Shown in pieces: positions 28,690 through 40,264 of a stretch of 64,000 nt of DNA; the stretch's first letter is position 1; every line of letters begins with the position of its first letter. The DNA is from Pelobates cultripes (Eukaryota > Chordata > Amphibia > Anura > Pelobatidae): contig OW240913.1 in the NCBI GenBank assembly GCA_933207985.1, positions 262,542,783-262,606,782 on the forward strand, in the 5' to 3' direction. The position numbers and the translations under genes were made by a program. Under the pieces are notes generated by a model that saw only the letters and a list, made by a program, of their open reading frames with translations, was not told where the DNA came from and did not search any database.

Positions 28690-31639
28690 TGAATAAAGTT
28701 GTTTTAGTTTACACAATATACAATCATTCATATCTCAAATGTACTTTAATAAGAAAAACAAACCCTCATTATCAATGTTGCATCGTTATCTCAAGAAGAA
28801 ATTTAGGAAGGGTAAGGGAAAGAGTTGAGTTCCCAAACCATCAGCAGTAGTGCAATGGCTACTGTGAGTTGGAATTCCTTAGTCATGAGGACTGCTGACA
28901 CCCCCACTACCACTATTAGTAGTATTCAGCCTCAGGACAGTGGGATTAGCAAAGTGTCCCTTATGTCAGATTCAACACCAAGGAGGAAATTGTTTTCTCC
29001 TATCCTTTTCATGCTGCAACAACCACTGCTACCACTTCCACTGGCACAGCAGCTCCTTCTACCATATCAATTTCTATTGTTATATCTTCATATTGCGCCC
29101 CCCCCCCCCACCCCCCTTCCCCACACCCTATCTAAGAAGAAACTAAGAGCACAGCAGAGTCTACTTTGTGGGGGTATTAAGAGCCAATCTTTAGTGGGGA
29201 CTTAGTGCAGAGTGGAAGAGTGTCCCCATTACCTGTTGTTATTGGTGGTAATGCATTCAGTGATGAGAATTCTGTTTCCCATACCATTGAAGACATTGAA
29301 GACACTTTTACCTCTGTCTATATGACAAAAAGCCAGATGAATTAAAAGCAGAGTGTGGAGAGGACAGACAGCAGTCCAGTAATTTCTCTGGCAGCTTGTG
29401 AACTCTCACCTTCCGTATCTTCTTCAACATGTCCAAGTCTATCTGTGTCTGTTATAGAATTCAACTGAGAGAATTGTATCATCAGCTGCACCTGCTGCAA
29501 GTTGCATGGGTAGCTTAACCTCTGTCAATGTTCCCATCACCAGAACAACAGCTACCACCAACATCAACATAACCTCTACTGGCACAATCAACACTTCCAC
29601 CGCCACTGATAAAAATCCCCCTGCATCATCAGCAGGTGCATAGGTGGGGGCTATTGTATTGTGGCAATGAAGTAAAAAGTGTGATCTCTTTGAATTCCTC
29701 CAAAAACACAGACTTGCAAAGAGCAAATTGTGCAGCAAGGAAGTGACAAGGCAGTGCAAATTACGATATAGCAGAAGTCTGTATTACTAAGGGAAGAAGC
29801 AGAACAAGAAAGTTCTAGGGCAAGCAGCAAGTCCACTGATCCTGTATTTGATTCTGTGCAGCTACCACCAGAGCTACTGCCACTTGTACTGCCACCACAC
29901 TAGTGCAGAGCAGAGGGGGAGAAGAAGGATAGTGCCAAAAGCAGAAAGAGGCAGGTTGGACAGAAACAGTTATACTTCTGTTTAACTGGTGAATTAAAAA
30001 GGGGAAAAAAGTCCTATTGCCCTGCTACTACTGCCAACGCCCCTTACACTCACTTTAATTTACTGATTTCAAACTGTTTTACTATTTTGTGATATTTTTA
30101 TTATTTCTATTGAAATATAGACTATTTCTTCCCTGAGTAGAGCAAAGCTTTTCCATACATCCAGTCTGTAGTGTGATTGACAGTCTTTCAGTGTAGGGAA
30201 AACAGTGCCCTATCATCAGCTACTACCAACTGCATCTGGGGAAGTAACAGATACCGCAAGACTCAGTCAAGCAGAGTAAAACCACTAAAAAAAATAAATA
30301 AATAAAAAAAAAAAAGAGGGAACAGTAGAAGTAATTTAATTTGGAAAAAAAAAAAAAAAGACAGGCAATATTATAGCATATCAGCACAGTGATAGTCAGT
30401 TACAATTTGTCCTTCTGTTTTGGCTGATCTAATGACCTTCCCAACTCACAATCATCTATGTTGCATCCTCCTAATCCCACAATTAACTTGAGAAAAAGTA
30501 TGGGAAGGGGATGTTTTTCTGCTGACACCTTCTCCACTTCTGCCACTACCATCATAAGTACCACTACTAGTAGCCTCAGGTTGAGGACGATGAGACAAGT
30601 ATGTCCACTAGGCTCGATTCACCCTGCAGGAGGCAAATCATTGTACTTTTTACAACATTTTAATGCTCCAATTGGTGACTGAAAAGTAGCAGACAAATCT
30701 ATATTTTCTGCAGCATAGCCAGCTAGGCCACAAAGAAGACCTCTAGTTTTAACTGCCACAATTACTTCTGCTGTCGTTTCCACTTGCATTGCAGCACCCT
30801 TTACCAAAGCTAGTTCAAGTGTTATAGTTACTGTATTTTATGTTACTCAAAGCAACAGATTGGTGAAATCAGTAAACTTGTTCCAATTACCCATAGTATC
30901 CCTACTTCTTGAAGGCCCCCAAAAAGCAACTAAAGGAGAGTTCAGCAGATAGCTTGTCGGTGCCAAGAGAGTCAAGCTTTACTGAAGAAGTGAAGCGCTA
31001 GAGCAGAGTACCAAAGTAGTCTCTTGTTGATGGTAGTGGTAATAATATACCTCTTTCCACAACCACCACTGGAGACAATTGTTTAAGAATGTACCAAGAG
31101 GAACTTACATAAGAAGCAGAGAGAAGAGTCCAGCAGTCCACTATTTTCTGCCTATACTGTGCACTTGCCTCCTGCATCTTCACCACCCTGTCTCTCTATC
31201 TGCTGTTGAGTCGCCTCATTTATTGAAAAAAGTTGGAACATCATCTCGTACCATACCAAGAGTAGTTTACTCAGTGAGATTATGATTACTAATCCCACCA
31301 CCTCCTTCCAATTAGCATTAATCAACAAAGTGCTATTGTATAATTTAGTGATGCAACATTTTAATGCTCCAATTGGTGACTGAAAAGTAGCAGACAAATC
31401 TATATTTTCTGCAGCATAGCCAGCTAGGCCACAAAGAAGACCTCTACTGCAACCAATGATAATCCACCCTCATGTTCATCAGCCACAAGGCAAAGTGTGA
31501 AGGGCAAATTGCAAAGTGGTTTGTGTGTGGCAAGGAAGTGATTAGATGGGTAGTGAAGGATGATCTTATTAGTGCAAAGGAGCCACAAGTCAGTATTACT
31601 AAGGGAAGAAGCAGAAAGAGAAATTACTAGGGCAGGCAA
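28690..31639 (+). pseudogene. Decayed region with repeated BED-type zinc-finger-like segments
   Basis: Three related segments occur. At about 28940 the reading KCPLCQIQHQGGN is followed by MLQQ; at about 30597 VCPLGSIHPAGGKS is followed by LQHFNA; a third partial one is at about 31340-31400. This is the C-x2-C ... H pattern of BED fingers from hAT transposases and host genes derived from them. Between them lie Ser/Thr/Pro-rich coding-like triplets (many ACC, ACT, CCA). No open transposase catalytic domain is visible. Could instead be tandem decayed exons of a transposase-derived gene. Confidence 0.45.
30653..30745 (+). repeat. 93-bp exact direct repeat, copy 1 (copy 2 at 31354-31446)
   Basis: Both copies begin CAACATTTTAATGCTCC and end AAGAAGACCTCTA, offset 701, with no difference that I can see. 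They lie within otherwise diverged sequence. Confidence 0.9.
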
Positions 31640-31653
31640 CAACTCTACTGTAT

Positions 31654-32019
31654 GTACACACAAATATAGGATACAGCTTAGGCATTATAAAAAGAAGAAA
31701 TGGAACGGCACATAGTGATGTATTGCAATATAAATTTGATCACGTGACTAATGATTGTACTCACAAGAGGTAAATAAATCTGTGCCTTGAGACCCTCAGG
31801 GCTATAGTAATCCCCTCTCCTTCTCTGGTTGGAATAGATGACCAATCAAGGAACAGGAACAGGAAAAATGGGAATTTTATTTGGGCATTTATGCCTCCAA
31901 TAAAAATAAACATAAAAGCAATAATAAAATATGAATATACATACCATATAAATGAAGTATTTTCTTGATATTGTTACACTCAACAATTCTTTGGTGTAGG
32001 GGTGTGCTATACTGTGTAG
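31654..32019 (-). mobile_element. 366-bp insertion with 14-bp target duplication
   Basis: CAACTCTACTGTAT occurs at 31640-31653 and at 32020-32033, while the related sequence at 29827-29855 has no such interruption. A 14-bp duplication is typical of LINE-driven retroposition. The insert has no internal frame; its minus strand starts CTACACAGTATAGCACACCCC. It could be a SINE or a truncated LINE tail. I do not recognise the family, and its strand is uncertain. Confidence 0.6.
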
Positions 32020-32033
32020 CAACTCTACTGTAT

Positions 32034-32494
32034 TTGATTCTTTGTAACCTTGGGTACTTTCTCCAAGCAGGGAGGATTTGAGCATAGTGCCACTAGGTGA
32101 CAGGGACAGGTGGACTTCAAGTCCTTACCATCCCAGGGATGTGTCTGTAAGCCCATGCTTAAAAAAAATTGTTAGATTTCAAGAGAATGTCAAAACAGCA
32201 GGCTAACAAAATCACTTACCTGATTGCCCTGTTGATCACTGTAGGGGGAGCAGTTATGTGGAATTTAAAAAAAAAAAATATCTACTTATACGTGGGACTA
32301 AAGTGGTAACCCAATACACTTAATACATTAATGCTGTATCACCATATAGTATCTTCAGTCTCTTTTCTTGTCCTACTGGATGGATATATCATACAGACAA
32401 ACACATATACATATATTAGGAGATATATACAGTTCAATTATTCAAGACAAATTGCTTCACACACACAATAGACATGCACAATACAATTCTAAAC
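32034..32494. other. No gene recognised
   Basis: Short continuation of the BED-like repeat region to about 32160, then A/T-rich sequence up to the Tc1 edge. Confidence 0.4.
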
Positions 32495-33063
32495 TACAGT
32501 TCTGCTCAAAGGTTTGCATACCCTGGAAGAAATTGTGAAAATTTGGCATTGATTATGAAAATATGACTGATCATGCAAAAAAAAAAAAAAAAAGTATTTT
32601 ATTGAAGGATAGTGATCATATGAAGCTATTTATTATCCTTTGTAAATCACAATGATAACAGAAATCTCCCAAATAGCCCTGATCAAAAGTTTACATACTC
32701 TTGAATCAGGGCCGATGCAAGGATTGTTAGCTACACAGGCAAAGATGCATTTTGCCACCCCCCCCACCCGCAAAAAAAAAAAATGCAACTTGTAACACCC
32801 CCCCTTTTGAATTTCTTACCCTCTTTAGTGTTTCATATCCCCTTTTTTGAATCTATTACCCCTGTTGTGCTTTAGTGTATTTCATTCCCTCTTTAGTGTG
32901 CCTTACAACCAACTTTGTATGTCTCTGACTAACACCCAGCCCCTTTCTGTATCTCTTTCTCCATCACAGTCCCTCTGTGTGGCTCTTTTACCCCTTAGTC
33001 GGCTTTGTGTGTCCCTCCCCTCCAGATCCCTTTGTGTGTCTTTCCTCCCAAGCCATGTAGACA

Positions 33064-33416
33064 TAGATATGCAGGCAAAAATACATACATACTTAGACAA
33101 TCATAGAGGCACACAGGCATTGTATTTCAGGCACACAATCAAACACAGACATATTCATACGGTGACATACAGACACAGAGACATACAGACACAGAGACAT
33201 ACAGACACAGTCACACAGAGATATACAGGCAGAGACATACACACATACAGAGATATACACACATACAGAGACATACATACAAACAGAGACATACAGGCAT
33301 ACAGAGGCATACAGTCACACAGACACATACATACATACAGGCATACAGAAACATACATACAAAGACATAAATGTATACAGAGACATTCAGGCATACAGAC
33401 ACATACATACATACTA
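33064..33416 (+). repeat. (ACATACAGAC)n-type degenerate minisatellite
   Basis: Roughly 10-bp units with alternating ACAGAG, ACATAC and GGCATAC forms. It produces long spurious open frames on both strands. Confidence 0.9.
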
Positions 33417-34710
33417 TGACGGACCGCCTGGAACCCCGACCAGGTACCCCTGCCAATCGATGCTCCTAGTGCTTACCGAGGACGCCAAGCACTCCGCCAG
33501 ACACCATCAGCAATGTAGCTGCCACAGCTTGGCTGGGGTTTCACTGTCCTCCACCCACCCTGGATCCAGCTTCCAGTGGGTGAACCTCTCCTACTCCACA
33601 GGGTATATCAGGAACAGCTCTTATAAGAGCTAGTGATTAGAACCCAGGGGAGTATAATGAGTATAGCAATCCACAGAGTGAATATTGCTGTCCTCTCCAC
33701 ACATGAGACAATGCTCTATGATGAGGGTGAAGAGGAACTGATTTTAATAGTGCCATACTTGGCCTTATTTGACAATTCCCATGCAAGGGGTACTCCCACA
33801 TGGACCTTGAGGGGAACTGAGTTACAATATTCACAGACCAATAAGAACAGTATTCCAATGCACGACACTCCCACACATAGCATACAATCCCTCCCCTCTG
33901 CCTGGGAGATAATTGAGTCAGATACTAACACACATTTCTATAAAGTCCCAAAAGTACCCCAAAACACATAATATTCCCACTATATTGTTAGATGTTACAT
34001 CTCTTGATAGCCCTGATCTGGGTGACCAACACATCCAAAAATCACCCAGATCAGTTCAGGGGTTCAGGAATTCTATGGAAGATATTTATTTGATCAACCG
34101 CAGGCATGGTCCCATGCCCAAAACAGTTCCAGAGAATCAGGGCTTGCGGTCTAGTTCGGTTACATGTTACATCCCCTGATAGCCCTGATCTGGGTGACCA
34201 GCGTATCCAAAAATCACCCAGATCAGTTCAGGGGTTCAGAAATTCTATGGAAGATATTTATTTGATCGACTGCAGGCATGGTCCCATGCCCAAAACAGTT
34301 CCAGAGAATCAGGGCTTGTGGTCTAGTTCGGTAGTTTGAAATTGAACAAACTACCAAACAGAGTCAATAGTCTTACCCTAGAGCTTGTTCAACTCATCCA
34401 GAAGAATGATCTCACCGAACAGTGCCCTTCTAAGTTGATTAGAATCGGATGCAGGCGATGATGGAAATCCAGCGGTGTTTAGGAGTTTCTGTATCCGATT
34501 TTGGTTCCATGAGATTCATGCCCAAACACCGCTGCCTGCATTTATACGAACAAGATGGCCGCCATCTTGCAGCCACCCAGACGAACAATTAGAACACTGC
34601 GGTGAGAAACGTTCCAAATTATTAATAGGTGTTAACAAGCTCCAGGGTGGTCTCTGGTTCGTGCGGTTGTTCGATAATTTGAAGTTCCTCCTGCTGTTCA
34701 GCCTGACATT
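33417..34710 (-). mobile_element. LTR, inverted, nested in the hAT element
   Basis: The plus strand starts TGACGGACCGCC, the inverse of the GGTCCGTTACA end of the solo LTR at 6196. It holds inverted forms of the family blocks: CTGCCTGGGAGATAATTGAG, CCAAAAATCACCCAGATCAG, CCAAAACAGTTCCAGAGAATC, and the CACCGCT pair near 34470-34535. The 5' end (plus-strand right edge, CAGCCTGACA) is my guess. No target duplication was found. Confidence 0.55.
33994..34336 (-). repeat. 172-bp tandem duplication inside the LTR
   Basis: Unit one 33994-34165 and unit two 34166-34336 both run from GTTACATC-C-TGATAGCCC to GTCTAGTTCGGT. They differ at about ten sites. In the other LTR copies this segment is present only once. 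Confidence 0.8.
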
Positions 34711-34939
34711 GCGCCTCCGGGGACGGTCTGCCCAAATTGCCTGGGCCGGTTTATGGTAGTGCCAGCCCTGCTTTGAACGTTTGGCCTTATTAGAGACACA
34801 CACAAGTTAAAATGGCAATTAAAAAATAATTTCCCACACCTGTGGGGACTTTTTAAATTGCAATTAGTGTCTGTGTATAAATAGTCAATGAGTTTGTTAG
34901 CTCTCATGTCGATGCACTGAGCAGGCTAGATACTAAGCC

Positions 34940-35640
34940 ATGGAGAGCAGAAAAGAACTGTCAAAAGACCTACGTAACAAGGTAATGAAACTTTATAAAG
35001 ATGGAAAATGATATGAAAAGATAACCAAAGCCTTGAAAATACCAGTCAGTATTGTTCAATCACTTTTTAAGAAGTACAAAATTCGGGGATCTCTTGATAC
35101 CAAACCAAGGTCAGGTAGACCAAGAAAGATTTCAGCCACAACTGCCAGATGAATTGTTAGGTATACAAAGAAAAACCCACAGGTAACCTCAGGCTGCTCT
35201 GGAAAAAGATGGTGTGGTTGTTTCAAGGAGCACAATACAACGATACTCGAACAAAAATGAGCTGCATGGTTGAGCTGCCAGAAAGAAGCCTTTACTGCGC
35301 CAATGCCACAAAAAAGCCCTGTTATAATATGCCTCACAGCTTCTGGCATACTGTAATTTGGAGACGATACCAAAATAGAGCTTTGTGTTCACAACTATAT
35401 GCGCTATGTTTGGAGAGGGGTCAACAAGGCCTATAGTGAAAAAATACCATCCCCATTGTGAAGCATGGTGGTGGCTCACTGATGTTTTGATGGGGCAGGG
35501 TGAGCTCTAAACACACGGGGAATCGCGTGAAAATTAATGGCAAGATGAATGCAGCATGTCATAGACAACTATTACAAAAGACTGGATGCTGTTACTGATG
35601 CTAAAGGGGGCAATACACAGTATCAAGAACTAAGGGTATG
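34940..35640 (+). pseudogene. Tc1 transposase (decayed)
   Basis: ATG at 34940 gives MESRKELSKDLRNKVMKLYKDGK, then a stop, then ITKALKIPVSIVQSLFKKYK and GSLDTKPRSGRPRKIS. This is the paired helix-turn-helix with a GRPRK hook of Tc1 transposases. The catalytic half, in shifted frames, has CRARKKPLLR-like and HHHGESVMVW-derived text near 35460. Several stops are present. Confidence 0.85.
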
Positions 35641-35848
35641 CAGACTTTTGAACGGAGGTCGTTTCATTTATTTCTTTGTTGCCATGCTTTGTTTAATGAT
35701 TGTGCCATTCTGATATAACCTACAGTTGAATATGAATCCCATAAGAAATAAAAGAAATGTGTTTTGCCTGCTCACTCATGTTTGCTTTAAAAATGGTACA
35801 TATATTACCAATTCTCCAAGGGTATGCAAACTTTTGAGCACAACTGTA

Positions 35849-38260
35849 ACAATGAGTTAGTTGCAGTTTCTTTTGGTTGTTTTTGCTGGAATCCAGCAAA
35901 GCCTGGTCTCATTACTACAATATTTATAATTACAGTGACATACACAGGGCACGTGCATTGTATGTCTGCCATCAAAAAGTATATCAGTGGCCAGGACTTA
36001 CAGTATAAATGTTCCACAATAAAGCGTTACATTTTGATGGGTAAGTAAACAGTTTTTAAAATGCGGGTCACAAAAGGCAAGATAAAAAGAAGTCTCCAGC
36101 AAAGCCAGCCAGTGAAGTTAAATCAACTTGCCATAACTGACTATATTTGGAAACTGTAGTGGGTATCTGATGTTCTCCCTGTTACTGAAACTAGTGAACT
36201 TAATGCAGTCTTAATGTAGTTATAACCTGCTCAAAAAGCAGGTCTAGGGAACAAAAGCAGCAATCATTAAGAAAAATACAGTACATGCAATTAAATAATT
36301 TAGGTTAATAGATTTAGGTGTATAATAGTTATCAAAAGCCTGCATTAAATGTTTCTAGTAGTAAACAAAATTAAAAAAAGAAAGGTGGCTGATACTCTAG
36401 TATTCTGTCTCTCTCTTTATAAGACTGTAAGTCAAGCTTGATGAACATCAATCCATAGTTCCCCATTGACAAATGTTCAAGTATTATTTAATCAAAAGGA
36501 TTCTGAAAAATCTGAAACATAACTTTTATCAACAAGTGGAACAAATGAAGAGAGGCTTCTGGTGCAAACATATTTGCAGTTTTTAATATGTAGTGTGATT
36601 TTGAATTGCAAAAGTGTACAGTATATGTGTATAGTGTTGGTGTTTGCATACATGTGTGTTTTCACATATACACTTGTGCACACCTCCAAATATGGCGACA
36701 CACACCGAAAGATATAAACACAACAATGACGCATGCATAGATACTAAATACATTAATACAGACACTCATTGACATTCACACACAGATAAACTAAGTCTCA
36801 GCCTCTCTCTGAGTTAGGCTCTCCCTCCTGCTTCACATATTTTCAAATGCACCTCCCTGTGACTTTGCTTCCCACTGTTGCATAAAGGAAATTACTGGTG
36901 GTGTCATCGTGGCCTGGAAGGCCCATGTGGTGGCTGCAACCTAATTCTCACATGACGTACCTTGGCCCTAACTCTCTTGGGCTTTGGTGCAGTCACAAGA
37001 ACTGTACTGCTGGTAGTTTCACCTCTGATTTTTATCATGATTTAGGAAACCAGCAAAAGAAAGAGCTACTCTAAAGAAATAATGTAAAAGCGCATTCTAC
37101 TAAAAGGCCACAAGGTGTCCCCCTGTAACCACAACTTGTACAAAACCTTGTTTTGGCTGGTTCGTCCGAATCAAATTCCTTTTAATCCACATCTGAACAA
37201 ATTGATCCACCTGGGGTTTACCTGTAGAGTCTTATTGAATTGAAGACTCCACGGATAATTCCCAGGCAAACCAGTTTGTTTGGATATGGGTTAAAAGTAT
37301 TTTTATTCGGACCCACTGGCAGAAACATATGTTTGCACAACTATGTATCCTCATGGAGACAAGAAAAAACAAAATTCTAATTATGATAGTGAAAGAGAAA
37401 TCCATATTAAACCAGGATATAAACCAATGTATATTTGCGCAAACACCTTTTGTCCAGCCTTTATTTTGTTGATGTTTAGTTTTAAGTAGTAAACATATTG
37501 ATTTATTTTGCTACATTATGCATTTATTTACTTTGTTTCACTTGATTTATGGTAAATTAGGTGCCCTATTAATGTTCTAAATTGAGGCCTTATTGCTATT
37601 ATTATGAATCCAAATATATAAAACTATTAGAATATAGTGCATTGATAATGTTTGTGCAAAGCATTTCTGTCATCTGCTGATGTTTTATATTCTCCACCGA
37701 CTGAGTCTTATTTGTCCCACCTGTATCCTATTTGTAATACAGGGCCCCTCATTTACCTCTGGGACCATATAACCATTAATAGGTCTGACAAATAAAACAA
37801 ACAAAAAGAAAAGCCTTGCTCTTTTGCACACTAACATACAAAATGAAACAGATCTTTTTCTAACTTAGCTTTTTTTTTCTCTCTCCTTAAGAATGCATTT
37901 TTCAGCAGACTCTTTTTGAGATAAATGCAGTGTTACCTACTGCTTGTATGCTCACTCCATAAATCCCTAATATGGAAAGAGGAAATACCTGGGTGATCAA
38001 GAACTCTTGGACTGGATTCTTCCCCTGCTGTGCTGCGTGTAAACTGTGGAAAGGAGCACTGACTCTCTATTCTCACCAAATGATTCACCCCCAAGGACCC
38101 GTATTAAATAACAGGAATTCCTTTGTCGTGACTGAAACAAAATACATTCTCCCCAGGGTTATAAAACCATAGATCACATTCTAGTACTTTTGGTGATACA
38201 GACTGCATCAACAACAATGCCCTGCACTTAGTCACATATCATCCTCCCACCCCCAGCTCC
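35849..38260. other. No gene recognised
   Basis: About 2.4 kb with no element edge, exon or strong composition signal that I recognise. A GT/CA-rich patch lies at 36610-36700. One frame at 37972-38172 lacks any familiar motif. Confidence 0.5.
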
Positions 38261-38269
38261 AACCTACTG

Positions 38270-39325
38270 GGGTCAGCAAGCATGTTTACGTGAAAGGCCA
38301 TCAGCATTTCCTTGTTTAGAGCCTGCCCTGGGCTCTACCGAGAAATGATTAGGTTTTAAACTAAGGAACCAGCGTTTATTCTGCTATTCTTTTTTCTTTA
38401 TTTTGACACATCCAAGTGAGTGGTACATAATCTGCCACTTGTTTAAATTTCTGCCTAACAAATAGAACTTGATTCAACAGCACTCTTAATAGCTAAACAC
38501 TCCCCAACTATTGTGAGAGAGAAAGGTAGGTAAACCGTGCCAAAAAGGAAAAGTGTATAAGACAAATTCGTACAAATACATACACTATACATACATAGGA
38601 GGTCTAATAATGTATGGTTTTATGACAACCTCAAAAAATAAATAATATAGGAAAAGGTAATAGTACAGTATGTCAGGAAAGTATTAAAACAATTTATAAC
38701 CCAATAAAATGCTAACTCACACTTTTTTGAGCTATTAAGAGCTCTGCTGTTTAGCGCGTGGACGGTACAATCCCCATTTCAGGATGTGAGTTAGCATTTT
38801 ATTGGGTTATAAATTGTTTTAATACTTACCTGACATACTGTACTATTACCTTTTCCTATCTTATATATTTTCTGAGGTCGTCATAAAATCATACATCATT
38901 AGACCTCATATAGTGTATGTATTTGTACGAATTTGTCTTATACACGTTTCCTTTTTGGCACGGTTAACCTACCTTTCTCTCTCACATCTTTATAACCTAG
39001 CAAGAATTGCTGGTTCACTGCTGCCTTCCACCTGTGTATTTTAGCAAACGCCTATTGACTGTTGTTTTGTACTCCTCAACTATTGTATACATTGTTTTCT
39101 CTGGGTTGAAGTTTTTAGCTCAGGTACAATATTGGATGCATCGTTTTTTTTAGGATACATTCCTTTGACAAATTAGGTGTTACCAACACAGGTTGAATGC
39201 ATATGGCTTCCTTGAGACTTTGAAATGCTTGCTCAACTTCAGGGAACCATTTCACTATGACAGGGGCTTTTGCAAGGTCAGTTAAGGAACCTGCTATAGT
39301 AGCAAAGATGGCATTTGGCTCAGTC
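38270..39325 (-). pseudogene. Ty3/gypsy pol fragment (RNase H region), split by an insertion
   Basis: On the minus strand, 39325-39087 reads ATIAGSLTDLAKAPVIVKW, EQAFQSLKEAICIQPVLVTP, and HPILYLS, matching the RNase H entry of gypsy pol. It resumes at 38514 as TIVGECLAIKSAVES and finishes with GSKQGNADGLSRKHA near 38300. The same order is seen without interruption in the gypsy copy at 63.4-63.95 kb. Stops are present. Confidence 0.85.
38515..39070. mobile_element. 556-bp foldback insertion with 16-bp target duplication in gypsy
   Basis: ACTCCCCAACTATTGT at 38499-38514 and ACTCCTCAACTATTGT at 39071-39086 flank the insert. Most of it is one giant inverted repeat (38513-38985): arms of roughly 200 bp begin GTGAGAGAGAAAGGTAGGT and end ACCTACCTTTCTCTCTCAC, around a loop near 38720-38785. 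The remaining 85 bp at the right are outside the palindrome. No frame or poly-A. A 14-16-bp duplication suggests target-primed retroposition. Confidence 0.8.
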
Positions 39326-39342
39326 CTTAAGGGGTTAAGGCA
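39323..39342. repeat. TTAACCCC element terminus, isolated
   Basis: CAGTCCTTAAGGGGTTAAGG is the same terminus as at 12124-12140. It lies exactly at the junction of the gypsy and L2 fragments. It may be the scar of an incompletely excised or deleted element. Confidence 0.5.
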
Positions 39343-39535
39343 CTTCTTAAAAGATGCAAGACCAGGAGAGAGTCTGATGGCAGTAGGCAGGCTATTCCAT
39401 AGGAAGGGAACCACCTGTGAGAAGTCCTGCAAGTGTGAGTTGGCCGTACGGGTGCGGACAACGGACAGGAGGTGGTCACGGGCAGAGCGGAGAGACCGAG
39501 AAGGGACATACCTATGGATCTGTGAGGAAATTGAC
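39343..39535 (-). pseudogene. L2-type LINE C-terminal fragment
   Basis: Minus-strand reading MQDFSQVVPFLWNSLPTAI then RLSPGLASFKKCLNP, preceded in another frame by LGLSALPVTTSCPLSAPVRP. It equals the end of the L2 at 24.35-24.55 kb. Confidence 0.75.
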
Positions 39536-40030
39536 TCCTATAGCATACAGGAAGCCAAATTACTCAAATGTTAATTAATATTATTTGAGTCTAATGACTA
39601 CAACCACTTCGCATGTCAGGACATATTTCATTATCAAGCTTATTTCTTCAATTTAAAAGACTGTTATTATGTACTACATGAATCACCTGCTCTGGCAATT
39701 TATATTGAAGTTTGATGGACTATACTGCTTGTTGCTAATTAAGCATTCCTTATTTTCATTTGCAACCAATTACTATATTTCTTGTGAAGTTATACTTAAC
39801 CAAGATTCCCATTCTTCGTGCATTATTATTTTTAAACATTATTGCTGCAGAAGACTGCCAAGGTTAAAGTTCTTTATTTAAATAAAACATATTTTCTTAA
39901 AGTGACAGTTTCCAAAGTGTTTCTTCACCTGCAGTTGAGTTACAAATAATTTTCTCACGAGAGTATTACAATCTATATCTAAAATAAAAATAATTAATAA
40001 ATACAAACAATTCAAAATACAATAAAAATG
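39536..40030. other. No gene recognised
   Basis: A/T-rich unremarkable sequence without a recognisable element edge. Confidence 0.5.
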
Positions 40031-40033
40031 TAA

Positions 40034-40039
40034 CAACAT

Positions 40040-40105
<66 letters not shown>
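40034..40105. repeat. (ATCT)n then (AT)n microsatellite
   Basis: About five ATCT units followed by about 27 AT units. It replaces the left part of the TTAA-element copy. Confidence 0.95.
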
Positions 40106-40109
<4 letters not shown>

Positions 40110-40264
40110 TTTCCATCCTACTAAGAATGTATATATATTTGTATCAAAATACACTTAGAATGAAATAATATAGATAAATATATCAACAAATAAAAATAAT
40201 TAAAAATATATCTACATATTTACATATAACTGAATTGATAATTACATAAATATACATGTAGAAT

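Larger units (their letters stand above)
32707..34770. mobile_element. hAT-type non-autonomous element inside Tc1
   Basis: It starts CAGGGCCGATGCAAGG and ends GGTAGTGCCAGCCCTG, that is CAGGGCTGGCACTACC when inverted. Target copies TCTTGAAT and CTTTGAAC are diverged 8-mers (five of eight equal). Tc1 text stops at TACTCTTGAAT and resumes at CTTTGAACGTTTGGCC. The interior is a satellite plus an inverted LTR. The same left end recurs in inverse form at 43.2 kb. Confidence 0.65.
32497..35846 (+). mobile_element. Tc1-type DNA transposon, containing a hAT insertion
   Basis: Inverted ends CAGTTCTGCTCAAAGGTTTGCATACCC and the complement of GGGTATGCAAACTTTTGAGCACAACTG are flanked by TA at 32495-32496 and 35847-35848. 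After removing the 32707-34770 insertion, the element is about 1.29 kb, near the normal length for Tc1 transposons. The transposase is decayed, so it is inactive. Confidence 0.9.

Noticed and set aside
33093..33456. Long Cys/Val/Tyr-rich frames on the minus strand
   Set aside because: They are readings of a degenerate ACATACAGAC satellite, open in several frames at once.
34475..34803. Overlapping 94-95-residue frames on both strands
   Set aside because: They lie within the inverted LTR and the hAT end; no protein motif is present.
37972..38172. 66-residue plus-strand frame with WVIKNSWTGFF, recalling a papain-like motif
   Set aside because: The resemblance is short and the rest does not fit; no splice sites or second motif nearby.
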